DNA of 64,000 nt from an uncultured Planctomycetaceae bacterium (GCA_903861195.1 CAIOTJ010000355.1:1-64000); one strand, 5' to 3'; shown: positions 44,090-53,621, counted from the stretch's first letter. A program made the numbers and translations. The notes: a model not told the origin generated them from the sequence alone.

Positions 44090-46525
44090 ATGTTTGCCCG
44101 GTTTGGGAATTGGGTAGCCCGGCATTGGCTGGGGCTGCTGATGTTCTGGCTGCTGCTGTTTATCGCGGCATTGGGTCAGCAACAGCGTTGGTTTGACCCC
44201 TTGCTGGGGCCAGGCGTCGTTCCGACGTGGACCGACGTGGCCCAGGACGGAGAGTTCACCTTTCTGCCTCCCAACATCCAGAGCCTGGTGGGAGAGCGGT
44301 TGCTGGCCCGGGCATTTCCCGAGGATCTGCTCAAGAGCAGTGTGGTGGTGGTGGTGCGGCGCTATCAGAAGCCGCTGGATGAGGTGGACCGAACCTTCAT
44401 TCGCGAAGTGCTGACACCGCGTCTCAAGGGGGTGCGGGGAGCGAAAGACGAGGGGGCCGCGCTCGAGATCCGCTCTCCCGACGACAAGACGGTCGGCCAA
44501 CTGCTGGTCAGCGATGAGGAGGATGCGTGCCTCGTGGTGCTCCCCCTCGAGCACGAGTTTCTGGCGTGGTCGAACCGGGACGTGATCGACCGCGTCGAAC
44601 GCCTCATTTTCCAGGAACTGCCGCACGAACAGGATGCCGATCGCAAACCGGTCATCCCGCTGGGACTCGATCTGGCGTTGAGTGGGACGGGGACCGTGGG
44701 GCGGGATATGCTGGTGGCGGCGCAGGAGAGCGCGTCGGCAACCGAGCGCTGGACCGTGGTGCTGGTGGTCTTGCTGCTGGCCGGAATTTATCGCGCACCT
44801 CTGCTGGCGCTGATTCCTCTGCTGACCGTCATGGTCTCGGTGCAGGTCGCGCTGTCGCTGCTGATCTGGCTGACCGGGCTGCCCCCTGACTGGGTGGGGG
44901 GCTGGAAATACAACGTGTTCGTGGGTCTCGAGGTCTACATCACCGTGGTGGTGTACGGCACCGGGGTCGATTATTGCCTGTTCCTGATCGCCCGTTACAA
45001 AGAAGAACTGGACCAGGGTGAACCGCTGGGACGGGCTGTGGCGAATTCGCTCTCTCATGTGGGGGCGGCGCTGACGGCCAGTGCGTTCACGGTCATCTGC
45101 GGCATCGGCATGATGATCTTCGCGCAGTTCGGTAAGTTCCGCGAAGCGGGGGTGGGAATAGGACTGGCGCTGGTGGTGGGCTTTGTGGCGTCGTTGACCC
45201 TGACCCCCTCCCTGCTGCAGCTGATGGGCCGATGGGCGTTTTGGCCGCATGGCGTGATGGGGCGAGTCGAACGAACCGGCTCGGGAAGTTGGGGAACACG
45301 GCTGATCAATCGCCTCATTCCCAGGAACAAATTCCAGATCTTCTGGGATTTTGTCGGGGATTTGGTGATGCGCAGGCCGGGCACGGTGCTGCTGTCGAGC
45401 GTGGCCCTGATGGCCCCCCTCGCCTTGATTGGCTTCATGTATTACGACTACCTCAGCTACGGGCTGCTCAGTGAACTCCCGCCGACCAACAGCAGCGTGG
45501 TGGGGGCGAAAGCGGTCCAGGAGCACTTCCCCGCGGGGTATGCCGGTCCCCTGACCATTCTGATTGACTCGGACGAGATCGATTTCAATTCCGTGAGCGG
45601 CCGGGTGGCCCTCGAGCACATCTGTGCCGGGTTGAAGGAACGAAGCCATGACCTGTCGATCGCCGACATCCGGTCGGTGATTGAACCGCTGGGACAACGG
45701 GGCCGGCTGAGTCCCTTTCAGAAAGGTGTGGGACGCCGGCGGGCCGAGAAGTACTACGTCAGCAGTGTTCCCGGGCTGGACGGACGGGTGACCCGCATTG
45801 ACATGATTTTCGATACCGATCCGTTCGATCGCGAGAGCATCCGCCTGCTGGATGAGGTGGAGAGTCACCTGCGGAACCTGGTCGCCGCCCCGCACACCGC
45901 AGAAGAAGCACACGCGTTGGAACCCCTGTCGCGGGCCCGGCTGTATTTCGTGGGGCCGACCGGCAGCATCCGTGACCTGAAACGAGTGACCGATGCCGAC
46001 CAGCTGAAGATCGATCTCCTGGTCCTCTCGGCGGTGTTCCTGATCCTGCTGGTTTTGCTGCGGAAGCCCGGAATCTCGATCTACCTGATTGTCAGCGTGT
46101 TTTTCAGTTATTTCGCCGCCCTGGGAGCGACTTTCGCAGCCTTCTGGTTGTGGGACCCCAGCGGCTTCGCCGGGCTCGACTGGAAGGTGCCGATGTTCCT
46201 GTTCACGATCCTGATCGCGATTGGCGAAGACTACAACATCTTTCTGATGACCCGCATCGAAGAGGAACAGCGGACCCATGGTCCGCTGGAGGGGATTCGG
46301 GAAGCCATGCGGCGCACCGGAACGATCATCTCGAGCTGCGGAATCATCATGGCGGGGACGTTCCTGTCGCTCTTCGCCGGGTCCCTTGTGGGTTTGAAGC
46401 AACTGGGCTTCGCCCTGGCGTTTGGCGTGCTGCTCGACACCTTCGTGGTCCGCCCGCTGCTGGTCCCCGCCTTCCTGGTGCTGCTCTACCGCGGACGCGA
46501 AGCCCAAAGTGGTTCCAACGGCTGA
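44090..46525 (+). CDS. MMPL-family RND transporter
   Basis: Inner-membrane transporter of the MMPL/HpnN type, which export lipids or hopanoids. ATG 44090 has GGGAG upstream. The layout is one membrane helix, a large periplasmic domain, five helices (TVVLVVLLLAGIYRAPLLAL onward), and the same again in the second half (LLVLSAVFLILLVLLRKPGI, FTILIAIGEDYNIFLMTRIE). The conserved motif with Asp/Tyr in helix 4 is seen twice (GTGVDYCLFLIARY and GEDYNIFLMTR). Length 811 residues. Cargo cannot be deduced. Confidence 0.92.
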   Translation: MFARFGNWVARHWLGLLMFWLLLFIAALGQQQRWFDPLLGPGVVPTWTDVAQDGEFTFLPPNIQSLVGERLLARAFPEDLLKSSVVVVVRRYQKPLDEVDRTFIREVLTPRLKGVRGAKDEGAALEIRSPDDKTVGQLLVSDEEDACLVVLPLEHEFLAWSNRDVIDRVERLIFQELPHEQDADRKPVIPLGLDLALSGTGTVGRDMLVAAQESASATERWTVVLVVLLLAGIYRAPLLALIPLLTVMVSVQVALSLLIWLTGLPPDWVGGWKYNVFVGLEVYITVVVYGTGVDYCLFLIARYKEELDQGEPLGRAVANSLSHVGAALTASAFTVICGIGMMIFAQFGKFREAGVGIGLALVVGFVASLTLTPSLLQLMGRWAFWPHGVMGRVERTGSGSWGTRLINRLIPRNKFQIFWDFVGDLVMRRPGTVLLSSVALMAPLALIGFMYYDYLSYGLLSELPPTNSSVVGAKAVQEHFPAGYAGPLTILIDSDEIDFNSVSGRVALEHICAGLKERSHDLSIADIRSVIEPLGQRGRLSPFQKGVGRRRAEKYYVSSVPGLDGRVTRIDMIFDTDPFDRESIRLLDEVESHLRNLVAAPHTAEEAHALEPLSRARLYFVGPTGSIRDLKRVTDADQLKIDLLVLSAVFLILLVLLRKPGISIYLIVSVFFSYFAALGATFAAFWLWDPSGFAGLDWKVPMFLFTILIAIGEDYNIFLMTRIEEEQRTHGPLEGIREAMRRTGTIISSCGIIMAGTFLSLFAGSLVGLKQLGFALAFGVLLDTFVVRPLLVPAFLVLLYRGREAQSGSNG

Positions 46526-46676
46526 GCCCGCCGCGGGGTGACACCGCCGTCGCGGCAGCCAGCCATTCAACACGTTCCCTGCCTTCGCGCATCGCTCGCG
46601 GATTGGGCAACTCCTGGTCGATTCGAGCGCTCTCCCAAGAGGAAAACCACGTTCCCACGAAAAATCCCCGGCACGA

Positions 46677-47867
46677 TCACTTGCCGCGTTTTTCCAAACG
46701 GAAGGAATCCATCACGATCGACTGGTCGACCTTGCCGTATTCGTCGTCGCCGCCCAGATGTCCGAAGACGAAAATCCGACCGTCGGCAGACTGCACCGAG
46801 CGGGGGTAGTACGAGGTTCCCGGGAGCTCGAGTCGCTGCCAGTTCCGGCCGGCGTCCGCGGTGGCGTGGATGGCCGTGGTCGCCAGGTGCAGCACCACCC
46901 CTTCGCGGGTCGCCAGCAGTTCGGGATGTCCGCTGTGCGGAAAGGGAGCCGGGCCTGGCTCCCCCGCCCGCCAGCCGGCCCCCTCTTTCCGCAACACTCC
47001 CTGCCAACGGACTTCACCCGCGGCCCCCGGCGGCTGACGCCGGAAGACACACAACAGGTCGCCGTTCGGCAACTCGGCGGCGTCGAACTCCTCCCCTCCC
47101 CACCCCTCCCGCTGCTGTTCGGGCACCACTTCGATTGGCCCCGTCCAGGTCTTTCCCGCGTCGGCCGAGACCATCAACAGGGGCCGGAACAGCCCGCTGT
47201 ACTCCGCCCGGGTCCGGCTGTTGGCGGCAACGTCCGCCACGCCCCCCAGAACAATCAACCGCCCATCCCGCAGCACCCGCAGCCGCTTCGGCCAGACCGA
47301 GTACCGGGCCGGGTCGAGCAGGACCTCGGGCATTCCCCAGCTGCGCGAGCCATCGCGCGAACGTTCGAGATAGCCGGTCTTGGGCAGATGATCGTCATAC
47401 GGCAGGTAAAACCCCCACACCCCGCGCAGGATCGTTCCATCGGCCAGGGCCGTCTCCGCTTCCCCCGTGACGCCATTCATACACGACTGGAACCGGTCGG
47501 CACTCGCCTCACGCCAGGTCGCTCCGGCATCGGTCGAGCGCAGGTGCACATTCCGCAGGTCGAGACCGGTCATGTCGTAACCGGGATGTCCCGGCGGGGG
47601 CCAACTGAGCTTCTGTTGGACCTCCCGGGGGGCGGCGGTTCGCCCCTGGGCCGGCCCGGTCGCCTGGGTGAAGCTGACCATGAGGTCTCCCCCGGGCATG
47701 GTCCAGGCCCCCACCCAACTGGTGAACCCCGGTTTCTGGGGCGAGCGATAAATGGTCTTGCGCCGATGCTCCACGCCCACCAGGTCATCGGCCAGTGCCG
47801 GTCTGACGTCACACACAGAATGGGCCAACAGGGCGAAGAAAATCCCGTACAAAGCCTGAGTTTTCAT
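46677..47867 (-). CDS. Secreted sialidase-like protein with Asp-box repeats
   Basis: Possible exo-glycosidase of the BNR/sialidase superfamily. A signal peptide (MKTQALYGIFFALLAHSVC) is followed by a six-bladed propeller with four Asp boxes: STDAGATW, SRDGSRSW, SADAGKTW and TADAGRNW. The propeller ends with YPRSVQSADGRIFVFGHLGG. Length 396 residues. Asp boxes also occur in non-enzymatic propellers, and an arginine triad could not be assigned with confidence. Confidence 0.82.
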   Translation of the reverse strand: MKTQALYGIFFALLAHSVCDVRPALADDLVGVEHRRKTIYRSPQKPGFTSWVGAWTMPGGDLMVSFTQATGPAQGRTAAPREVQQKLSWPPPGHPGYDMTGLDLRNVHLRSTDAGATWREASADRFQSCMNGVTGEAETALADGTILRGVWGFYLPYDDHLPKTGYLERSRDGSRSWGMPEVLLDPARYSVWPKRLRVLRDGRLIVLGGVADVAANSRTRAEYSGLFRPLLMVSADAGKTWTGPIEVVPEQQREGWGGEEFDAAELPNGDLLCVFRRQPPGAAGEVRWQGVLRKEGAGWRAGEPGPAPFPHSGHPELLATREGVVLHLATTAIHATADAGRNWQRLELPGTSYYPRSVQSADGRIFVFGHLGGDDEYGKVDQSIVMDSFRLEKRGK

Positions 47868-48095
47868 CCGTCACCTCCCCATGGGAAACCGGCCGGAGAA
47901 CCGGCGCGCAGCCACAACCACAAACAGCGGCGAGTGTAGCGAGCGACGCCCGGAAAGGGGGCCTGGGATCCCCAGCCCCCCGCCCGCCGTCACACCGCGG
48001 AAACTGGCCTGACTCCCCGGCTGCCAGCCGCCTCGGTCCGGCCACGGTCAAGGCACGGGCGCACCCATCCACAGGAAGGACTCGACTCTCACCAC

Positions 48096-49085
48096 TCACT
48101 CAGCCGCGGCTCGAATCAGCTTCGCGATGCGGTGCGGATGGGTCAGCGCTGGAACCAGGCCCGTGTTGTGCAGTTCCTCCACCGTCGCGTGCGGCAGTTG
48201 CCGGGCCAGGGTCTGGCCCGCCTCCCGCAGCGGCAGAGGGGTCCCTTCGGTCTCGATCAACAGCACCGGGTTCTCGATCCGCGGCAACAGCGGGGTCAGG
48301 TTGGTCTGGGCAATCACCCCGGCCAATTCGCATAGCGGTGCGATGGGCATTCGGCCCAGACGGTCGAGAAAAAACTCGAACCGGGTCTCGTCAAACGGCG
48401 GGAAAAACCGGCGATGGCTGTGCCATTGCAGCGCCCGCCAGCCTGGCAACCGGTGGACTGATCCCGGCAGCCAGCGCCCCAGCGTGGCCAGCAACCGCTC
48501 GGTGCCAGTCAACTGCCGCTGGGCATAACCCCCCACGAGAGTCAGTTGGGTGAATTGCCGGGGGCGGTCGTGCACGGCCCGCAGCCCCACCAACCCTCCC
48601 AGCCCGCTCGCCAGCAGGCGATTGGGTTCGCCGGGCCAGTGACCGGCAATCTCACACAGGTCGGCAACCAATCGGTCGAGAGTCACCGGGGCCCGCTGCG
48701 GCGACTTCACTCCCCGCCAATCAAACAGCACGCACCGGAACTGGTCCCGCAGCAGCCAGGCGATCAGGAACGACAATTCCCGCGGCTCGGCCAGACTGTT
48801 GAGGAAGATCAGCGGAGGCCCCTCCCCCAGGGTCAATCCGGTCAACTGCGTTCCGGGAACATCCACACTCCAATGAGTGGACTGTTCCGTCACCGCCTGC
48901 AGCACCTCCTGCCACTGCAGCGGCGGCGGACAGGCCCCCCCTTCGGCTGCCGCGGCGGATGAAAGCGTATCGTCTCCTCCCGCACCAGGCGGGAGCACCG
49001 ACGCCGCCAGGGCGCCCGGAGCTGGAGCCAGAGAGGGGGATGCGGGGTCCTCCGGCTGGATCGAAGCAGACGGGAACTCGCTCAT
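48096..49085 (-). CDS. Alpha/beta-hydrolase fold protein lacking the nucleophile
   Basis: The fold is clear: oxyanion strand LIFLNSLAEPRELSFLIAWL, strand CVLFDWRGVKSPQ, elbow LLASGLGGLVGL, and a C-terminal His in LHNTGLVPALTHPHRIAKLI. In active relatives the elbow reads G-x-S-x-G; here the serine position is Gly (ASGLGG) and the usual Asp region is ETEGTPL. The protein is therefore probably a non-catalytic relative or uses a different nucleophile. A Pro/Ser/Ala-rich start of about 50 residues precedes the fold. It overlaps the HTH-IIA gene by 4 nt and should be translated with it. Confidence 0.78.
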   Translation of the reverse strand: MSEFPSASIQPEDPASPSLAPAPGALAASVLPPGAGGDDTLSSAAAAEGGACPPPLQWQEVLQAVTEQSTHWSVDVPGTQLTGLTLGEGPPLIFLNSLAEPRELSFLIAWLLRDQFRCVLFDWRGVKSPQRAPVTLDRLVADLCEIAGHWPGEPNRLLASGLGGLVGLRAVHDRPRQFTQLTLVGGYAQRQLTGTERLLATLGRWLPGSVHRLPGWRALQWHSHRRFFPPFDETRFEFFLDRLGRMPIAPLCELAGVIAQTNLTPLLPRIENPVLLIETEGTPLPLREAGQTLARQLPHATVEELHNTGLVPALTHPHRIAKLIRAAAE

Positions 49086-49789
49086 TTCGCGGCCAACGCC
49101 TCATCGGCCTTGAGAATCAGCTCATAAGCCTCGCTCGAGGTCTCGGTCTCCCGCAGGTTGTCGATGAACGACGGCTGCTGCAGAATCCGTCCCAGCCGGG
49201 CCAGCACCGCCAGGTGGGTGTGCGAATCGCGGCACAGGACCAGAAAGAACATATCGGTCAGGGTGCGATTGGGACCGCCAAAGGGTATGCCCGACGACGT
49301 CTTGCCAAAAGCCAGCAGCGATTGACCCAGCGCCTGCGGCTGCGGATTGCGCGGGTGGGGAATGGCCACCCCCGATTCAAACGCGGTGGGCAAAGCCGCT
49401 TCACGCTCGAGACAGGCGGCCAGCAGAACGGCCGGTTCCCAGATCTGCCAGGTGCGCCCCGCCACTTCGATCAGCGACTCGAGCACCGACCGCTTGGTGC
49501 GGGCATCGAGAGGCACCTCCACCAGTTCGGGGGCCAGCAATTCGGCCAGGGGGGAGTCGTGGGCGGGGTCGAAGGCCTTCTGGGCCGATTCGATACCGGC
49601 CAGTTCCTCGCTCGAAAACTCCCGAATTTCCTGTTCGAGCCAGTGCCGGATTTCGGCGGGATGAAACCGCCAGGTCCCCTCGATGCGGTGGCCGGGGATC
49701 CGTCCGCGCTGCACCTGCTTTTCCACCTCGCGGCGATCTCGCCCCAGATGTTCGGCGAGTTCTTCGAGGGTCAGGAATTCATGGGCCAC
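49082..49789 (-). CDS. HTH domain fused to PTS IIA (IIA-Ntr/fructose type)
   Basis: Residues about 5-55 form an excisionase/MerR-type helix-turn-helix (FLTLEELAEHLGRDRREVEK, GHRIEGTWRFHPAEIRHWLE). Residues about 85-230 form a PTS EIIA type-2 domain with the phosphorylatable His in GVAIPHPRNPQ. In IIA-Ntr this histidine is phosphorylated by the PTSNtr chain to regulate partners. The fusion suggests a DNA-binding regulator controlled by phosphorylation, or a domain used for protein contact. 235 residues. It lies between a small membrane-protein gene and the hydrolase-like gene. Confidence 0.88.
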   Translation of the reverse strand: MAHEFLTLEELAEHLGRDRREVEKQVQRGRIPGHRIEGTWRFHPAEIRHWLEQEIREFSSEELAGIESAQKAFDPAHDSPLAELLAPELVEVPLDARTKRSVLESLIEVAGRTWQIWEPAVLLAACLEREAALPTAFESGVAIPHPRNPQPQALGQSLLAFGKTSSGIPFGGPNRTLTDMFFLVLCRDSHTHLAVLARLGRILQQPSFIDNLRETETSSEAYELILKADEALAAK

Positions 49790-50061
49790 AGAGCTGCCTC
49801 TTCAGAAGGACGAAAGAGAGTTGCGGCTGCCTGAGACTCTGGAGAGAGCGGCGAACAGCGGCACGTCACAATCGGCTGATCATAGTCGAATCGGTCGACC
49901 AGCGGGACGCCGTACGGCACCGGCCGCGAACCGCGAACCACCGCGCACGCTGCCAAAATCACGGCCAGGACGGGGAGCCAGGCCGCAGAGCAGCAACTCC
50001 CGGCTGGAAGCCAGGCGAGAATAAGAAGTGGCGCGAAGGCCCTGCTGACCACGGAGCGCAC
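49771..50061 (-). CDS. Possible small membrane protein
   Basis: A 96-codon frame starts at GTG 50061, directly after the scpB stop (TGAGTG), and runs 19 nt into the HTH-IIA gene. It encodes two likely membrane segments (APLLILAWLPAGSCCSAAWL and PVLAVILAACAVV). Tight packing on both sides supports translation by coupling. No family recognised; chance openness in GC-rich DNA cannot be excluded. Confidence 0.42.
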   Translation of the reverse strand: MRSVVSRAFAPLLILAWLPAGSCCSAAWLPVLAVILAACAVVRGSRPVPYGVPLVDRFDYDQPIVTCRCSPLSPESQAAATLFRPSEEAALWPMNS

Positions 50062-51228
50062 TCAGCGGGCGGCGAGATCGTCGGGTTGGGGGAGGTCGGC
50101 GAGGTTGGCCAGACCGAACACCGAGAGGAATCGCTCGGTGGTGCGATAGCGCACTTCCTTGGGCTGCTCGGGATCGCGTTCGAGCTGGATCAGTTCGCGA
50201 CGCAGCAGTTGCCGCACCTGGTTCCCCGGGCTGGCCTTGCCCAGAGCCTCGATCTCGGCCTGGGTGATCGGCTGGCGGTAGGCCACGAGGGCCAATACCT
50301 CGAGCAGATCCTGGGAGAGGCGCACTTCGCGCGGTCCCTGACCGAAAACGCGGGCCCGCAGGCGGTCGTATTCCGGCCGCAGCTCGAGGCGGTAACCGCC
50401 ATCTCCCAGGCGCACTTCATAGGGACGTTCCTGGGCCGCGTAGAGGGTGTTCAATTCATCGATCAGTTCCGGGACCTGTTCGACAGTGATGGCCCCCCGC
50501 AACAGGGCATAGAGCTTGCCCGCGGTGAGCGGTTGTCCGCCGACAAACAGGGCCGCCTCGATGACCTGCGCCGGGGTCACGCTGGAATCGGCCGGGGGGG
50601 GCTGGGGTGGTTTGACCGCCGCACCCTGAGCTGGCCGGACGGAACCCGCGGTACGAGCCCCCCCGGAATTGGCTGGTGGACGGCTGCTGTGGTTGGGGGA
50701 AGGCTCGACTGTCGCAAGCGTCTCTGCCTGCCAGGCCGCTTGGGTCTCTGGAGGCAGCGTCGCCTGCAGCGCCTCGAATTCGGCGTGCGCCTGCTCTTCC
50801 AGCGAGGGAATCCCGGCCGGGGTAGTGTCGGTTTCGGACGGCAGGAGTTCGGCAGTCCCCAGAATCTCTTCCGCCGCACCTTCTTCTTCATCCGTCCAGG
50901 ACGACAGATCGACCGGAATCTCGTCGTACGAGACGGGATTCGAATCGGGCTGAAATTCGGTCCCGGCGGCGAGGGGGTTCTGGGCAAACCCGGGCCCGTC
51001 GTCTGTCTCAAGCGGGGCGTGCGGCGCCAAATCTCCGTCTTCCTGCCCCGTCCCGTCGGGCCCCTGCCGGGGGACGAACTCGTCCGTCTCGGATTCTTCC
51101 TGGGCCGATTCGAAAGCGGCGAGGGCCTTTTGATACGCCGCTTCGATCTCTTCCTGCGAGAAGAGCTCTTCGTCGAATTCTGCCGGGTTTTCGGGGAGAT
51201 CGTCGGGGGGTGGCGAGGGACTGATCAT
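50062..51228 (-). CDS. scpB: ScpB-like SMC-complex subunit with long acidic N-terminus
   Basis: ScpB dimers bind ScpA and SMC in chromosome condensation. The two winged-helix domains span about residues 205-370 (VIEAALFVGGQPLTAGKLYA, LSQDLLEVLALVAYRQPITQ, IEALGKASPGNQVRQLLRRE). The first about 195 residues are an acidic, Pro/Glu-rich, probably disordered extension not found in typical ScpB of about 190 residues. ATG 51228. No scpA is nearby. It heads a minus-strand operon. Confidence 0.87.
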   Translation of the reverse strand: MISPSPPPDDLPENPAEFDEELFSQEEIEAAYQKALAAFESAQEESETDEFVPRQGPDGTGQEDGDLAPHAPLETDDGPGFAQNPLAAGTEFQPDSNPVSYDEIPVDLSSWTDEEEGAAEEILGTAELLPSETDTTPAGIPSLEEQAHAEFEALQATLPPETQAAWQAETLATVEPSPNHSSRPPANSGGARTAGSVRPAQGAAVKPPQPPPADSSVTPAQVIEAALFVGGQPLTAGKLYALLRGAITVEQVPELIDELNTLYAAQERPYEVRLGDGGYRLELRPEYDRLRARVFGQGPREVRLSQDLLEVLALVAYRQPITQAEIEALGKASPGNQVRQLLRRELIQLERDPEQPKEVRYRTTERFLSVFGLANLADLPQPDDLAAR

Positions 51229-51451
51229 GAGGGCTTTCCGAAACGTCGGCAGAGGTCTGAACGACCGGGGGCCGGTTTTATCCCGATTGTCAGTCGGGAC
51301 ACAATACGAAGCCTGGGGGATTCCTCTTGCCCCCGATTTGTCCTTTTTGCTAAACCCCCCATTCTGGGACGGAGTGTGCCGGGTCGAGGATCGGCCGGGA
51401 CCTCCACCAGCCCCGGGGGGCTGGACCGATCCCTTCAGACGAGCAGGATGC

Positions 51452-53557
51452 ATGTCGCCCGAGAATCGCCAAGTCAGCCACTTCACCCGCCTGCTGCCCT
51501 ATGTGTGGCCAAGCCGGCGGCGGTTGCTCGTCTCTTTTGTGCTGGCGGGTTTCGTGGCGTTTTTCTGGGGGGCGATTCTCTCGATCACCTATCCTGTGGT
51601 GAAGGTCCTGCTGGAGGGCAAGACCCCCGCCCAGTGTCTGCAGGAATTGATTGACGAGGCCGAAGAGGGCATCGCCAAAGCCAAGAGCGAGCTGCAGCAG
51701 CGGGAGAGTGAGAATCCCGTCGATCCCCAGGAACAGGTTTCGCTGCTGCGCAAGAAAGCGCGGGCCGAGAAGAAGCTGACGACCAATGCGCAGCGGCTCG
51801 CCCTGTACCGCGGGGCCGAAGTGTATGCGCTGCCGTTGATTCCCCAGGACCAGTTCCTGGCCTTCACGCTGATTTTGGGGCTGATCCTCGTGCTGACCGC
51901 CATCAAGCTGGTCTGCATGTTCTGCGAAGAAGTTCTGGTGGGAAGTGTCGTCGAGCAGACGGTCATGCGGGTCCGCAAGGCGTGTTTCGGCCAGATACTC
52001 AATCTCGACCTGCAGACCGTGCGGATGCACGGCACCAGCAACCTCATGTCGCGGCTGACCTACGACATCGAGGCCCTGGGGGCGGGCCTGGGACTGTTGG
52101 GGGGCAAGCTGGTGCGCGAACCTCTCAAGGCGCTGGCCTGTCTGGGCATGGCGTTCTGGGTGAACTGGCGGCTGACGCTGCTGTCGGTGCTGTTCACCCC
52201 CTTGGCGGCGATCATCTTCCAGCGGATTGGCAAGCGTCTGAAAAAGGCGAGCCAGAAGTCGATGGAATCGGTCGCCCGGATCTACCAGATCCTGGAAGAG
52301 ACCTTCGACTCGTTCAAAGTGGTGACCGCCTTCAACGCAGGACGACGGCAGCGCGGCGTGCATCATCGCGAAAGCAAGCAGTTTTACCGGCGTTCGATGC
52401 GCATCGTGGTGACTGATGCCCTCACCAACCCCACCACCGAACTGCTGGGGATGACCGCCGTGGTGATGGGAGTGCTGCCCGGGGCCTACCTCGTGCTCCG
52501 GGGGGAGACCGACATCTGGGGGATCCAACTGTCGGCCGAACCGATGGATGTCGCAGAATTGTCGATGATGTACACGCTGCTGGCGGGCATTCTCGACCCG
52601 GTGCGAAAGCTGTCGAGCGTGTTCAGCAAGCTGAAGCGGTCGGCGGCCGCGGCCGATCGGGTCTTTGCCCTGATGGACGAACAGACCCGGGTGCAGGATC
52701 GTCCCCGTCCGCGGATGTTTCCCCGCGAGATCCGGCAGATTGAATTCCAGGACGTGGGATTTACCTATCTCGGAGACGGAGAGGCTCGCCCCGCCGTGCT
52801 CAATGGGGTCAACCTGTCGGTCCAGGCCGGGGAAGTGCTGGCGGTGGTGGGGGAGAACGGGTGTGGAAAATCGACCCTGGTCAACCTGCTGCCGCGGTTT
52901 TTCGACGTCGACCGCGGTCGGGTGGCGATAAACGGAGTCGATGTCCGGGATTTCGCCCTGCGGGATCTGCGGCAACGGGTCGGGGTGGTGACGCAAGAGA
53001 CCCTGCTGTTCGATGACACCATCGCCGAGAACATCCGGCTGGGACGCCCCGAGGCACCCCTGGAAGAAATCGAACAGGCGGCCGACCAGGCTTACGTGAC
53101 CCAGTTCATGGAGCAAATGCCCGAGGGAGCCGAGACGGTGGTCGGAGCGAAGGGTTCGAATCTCTCGGGTGGGCAGCGGCAGCGCGTGGCCTTGGCGCGG
53201 GCGATTCTGCGCAATCCCGAGATCCTGATCCTGGATGAGGCCACGAGCGCGATCGACGCCCAGAGCGAGCGCTGGATCCACCAGTCATTGCAGCAATTCG
53301 TTCAGGGGCGGACGGTCTTTCTGATCACCCATTCGATCACCGACAGCCTGCTGGCGTTTGTGACACGGATCGTCGTGATGGACCGGGGGACCGTGGTGGC
53401 CACAGGAACACATGTTGAGCTTTTGAAGACTTGCCCGGCCTATGCCCGGCTGTACCAGGCCCGCACCCTGACCCCGGCTGCCGGGGATGGGGGGGGTGGA
53501 CCCGGGGCGGTCCCGCCGGTGGCGGGGGTGTGGGGAGCACGGGCCGAAGCGGCGTGA
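51452..53557 (+). CDS. ABC exporter (MsbA-like) with large helical insertion
   Basis: Half-transporter with transmembrane and nucleotide-binding domains, 701 residues. The NBD has Walker A VGENGCGKSTLV, signature NLSGGQRQRVALARA, Walker B ILILDEATSAID and switch His LITHS. Between the first two membrane helices lies a charged segment (about residues 45-115: LQELIDEAEEGIAKAKSELQ and the following KKARAEKK), an unusual extracytoplasmic coiled coil. The C-terminus has a Gly/Pro-rich tail. ATG 51452 has AGGA upstream. MsbA-like lipid export is possible but unproved. Confidence 0.9.
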   Translation: MSPENRQVSHFTRLLPYVWPSRRRLLVSFVLAGFVAFFWGAILSITYPVVKVLLEGKTPAQCLQELIDEAEEGIAKAKSELQQRESENPVDPQEQVSLLRKKARAEKKLTTNAQRLALYRGAEVYALPLIPQDQFLAFTLILGLILVLTAIKLVCMFCEEVLVGSVVEQTVMRVRKACFGQILNLDLQTVRMHGTSNLMSRLTYDIEALGAGLGLLGGKLVREPLKALACLGMAFWVNWRLTLLSVLFTPLAAIIFQRIGKRLKKASQKSMESVARIYQILEETFDSFKVVTAFNAGRRQRGVHHRESKQFYRRSMRIVVTDALTNPTTELLGMTAVVMGVLPGAYLVLRGETDIWGIQLSAEPMDVAELSMMYTLLAGILDPVRKLSSVFSKLKRSAAAADRVFALMDEQTRVQDRPRPRMFPREIRQIEFQDVGFTYLGDGEARPAVLNGVNLSVQAGEVLAVVGENGCGKSTLVNLLPRFFDVDRGRVAINGVDVRDFALRDLRQRVGVVTQETLLFDDTIAENIRLGRPEAPLEEIEQAADQAYVTQFMEQMPEGAETVVGAKGSNLSGGQRQRVALARAILRNPEILILDEATSAIDAQSERWIHQSLQQFVQGRTVFLITHSITDSLLAFVTRIVVMDRGTVVATGTHVELLKTCPAYARLYQARTLTPAAGDGGGGPGAVPPVAGVWGARAEAA

Positions 53558-53621
53558 ACTGGTTCCCGGGAACGAGCCGAAGCCTCAACCCGATGGCTCG
53601 GCAGGACGCAGGAGTTGACTG

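Noticed and set aside
43076-46573. Minus-strand frame of 1165 codons opposite the HEAT and MMPL genes
   Set aside because: It is the antisense shadow of two clear plus-strand genes; composition is His/Gln/Arg-rich with no domain.
51350-53281. Minus-strand frame of 643 codons opposite the ABC exporter
   Set aside because: Antisense shadow of a gene with all ABC motifs; no recognisable protein features.
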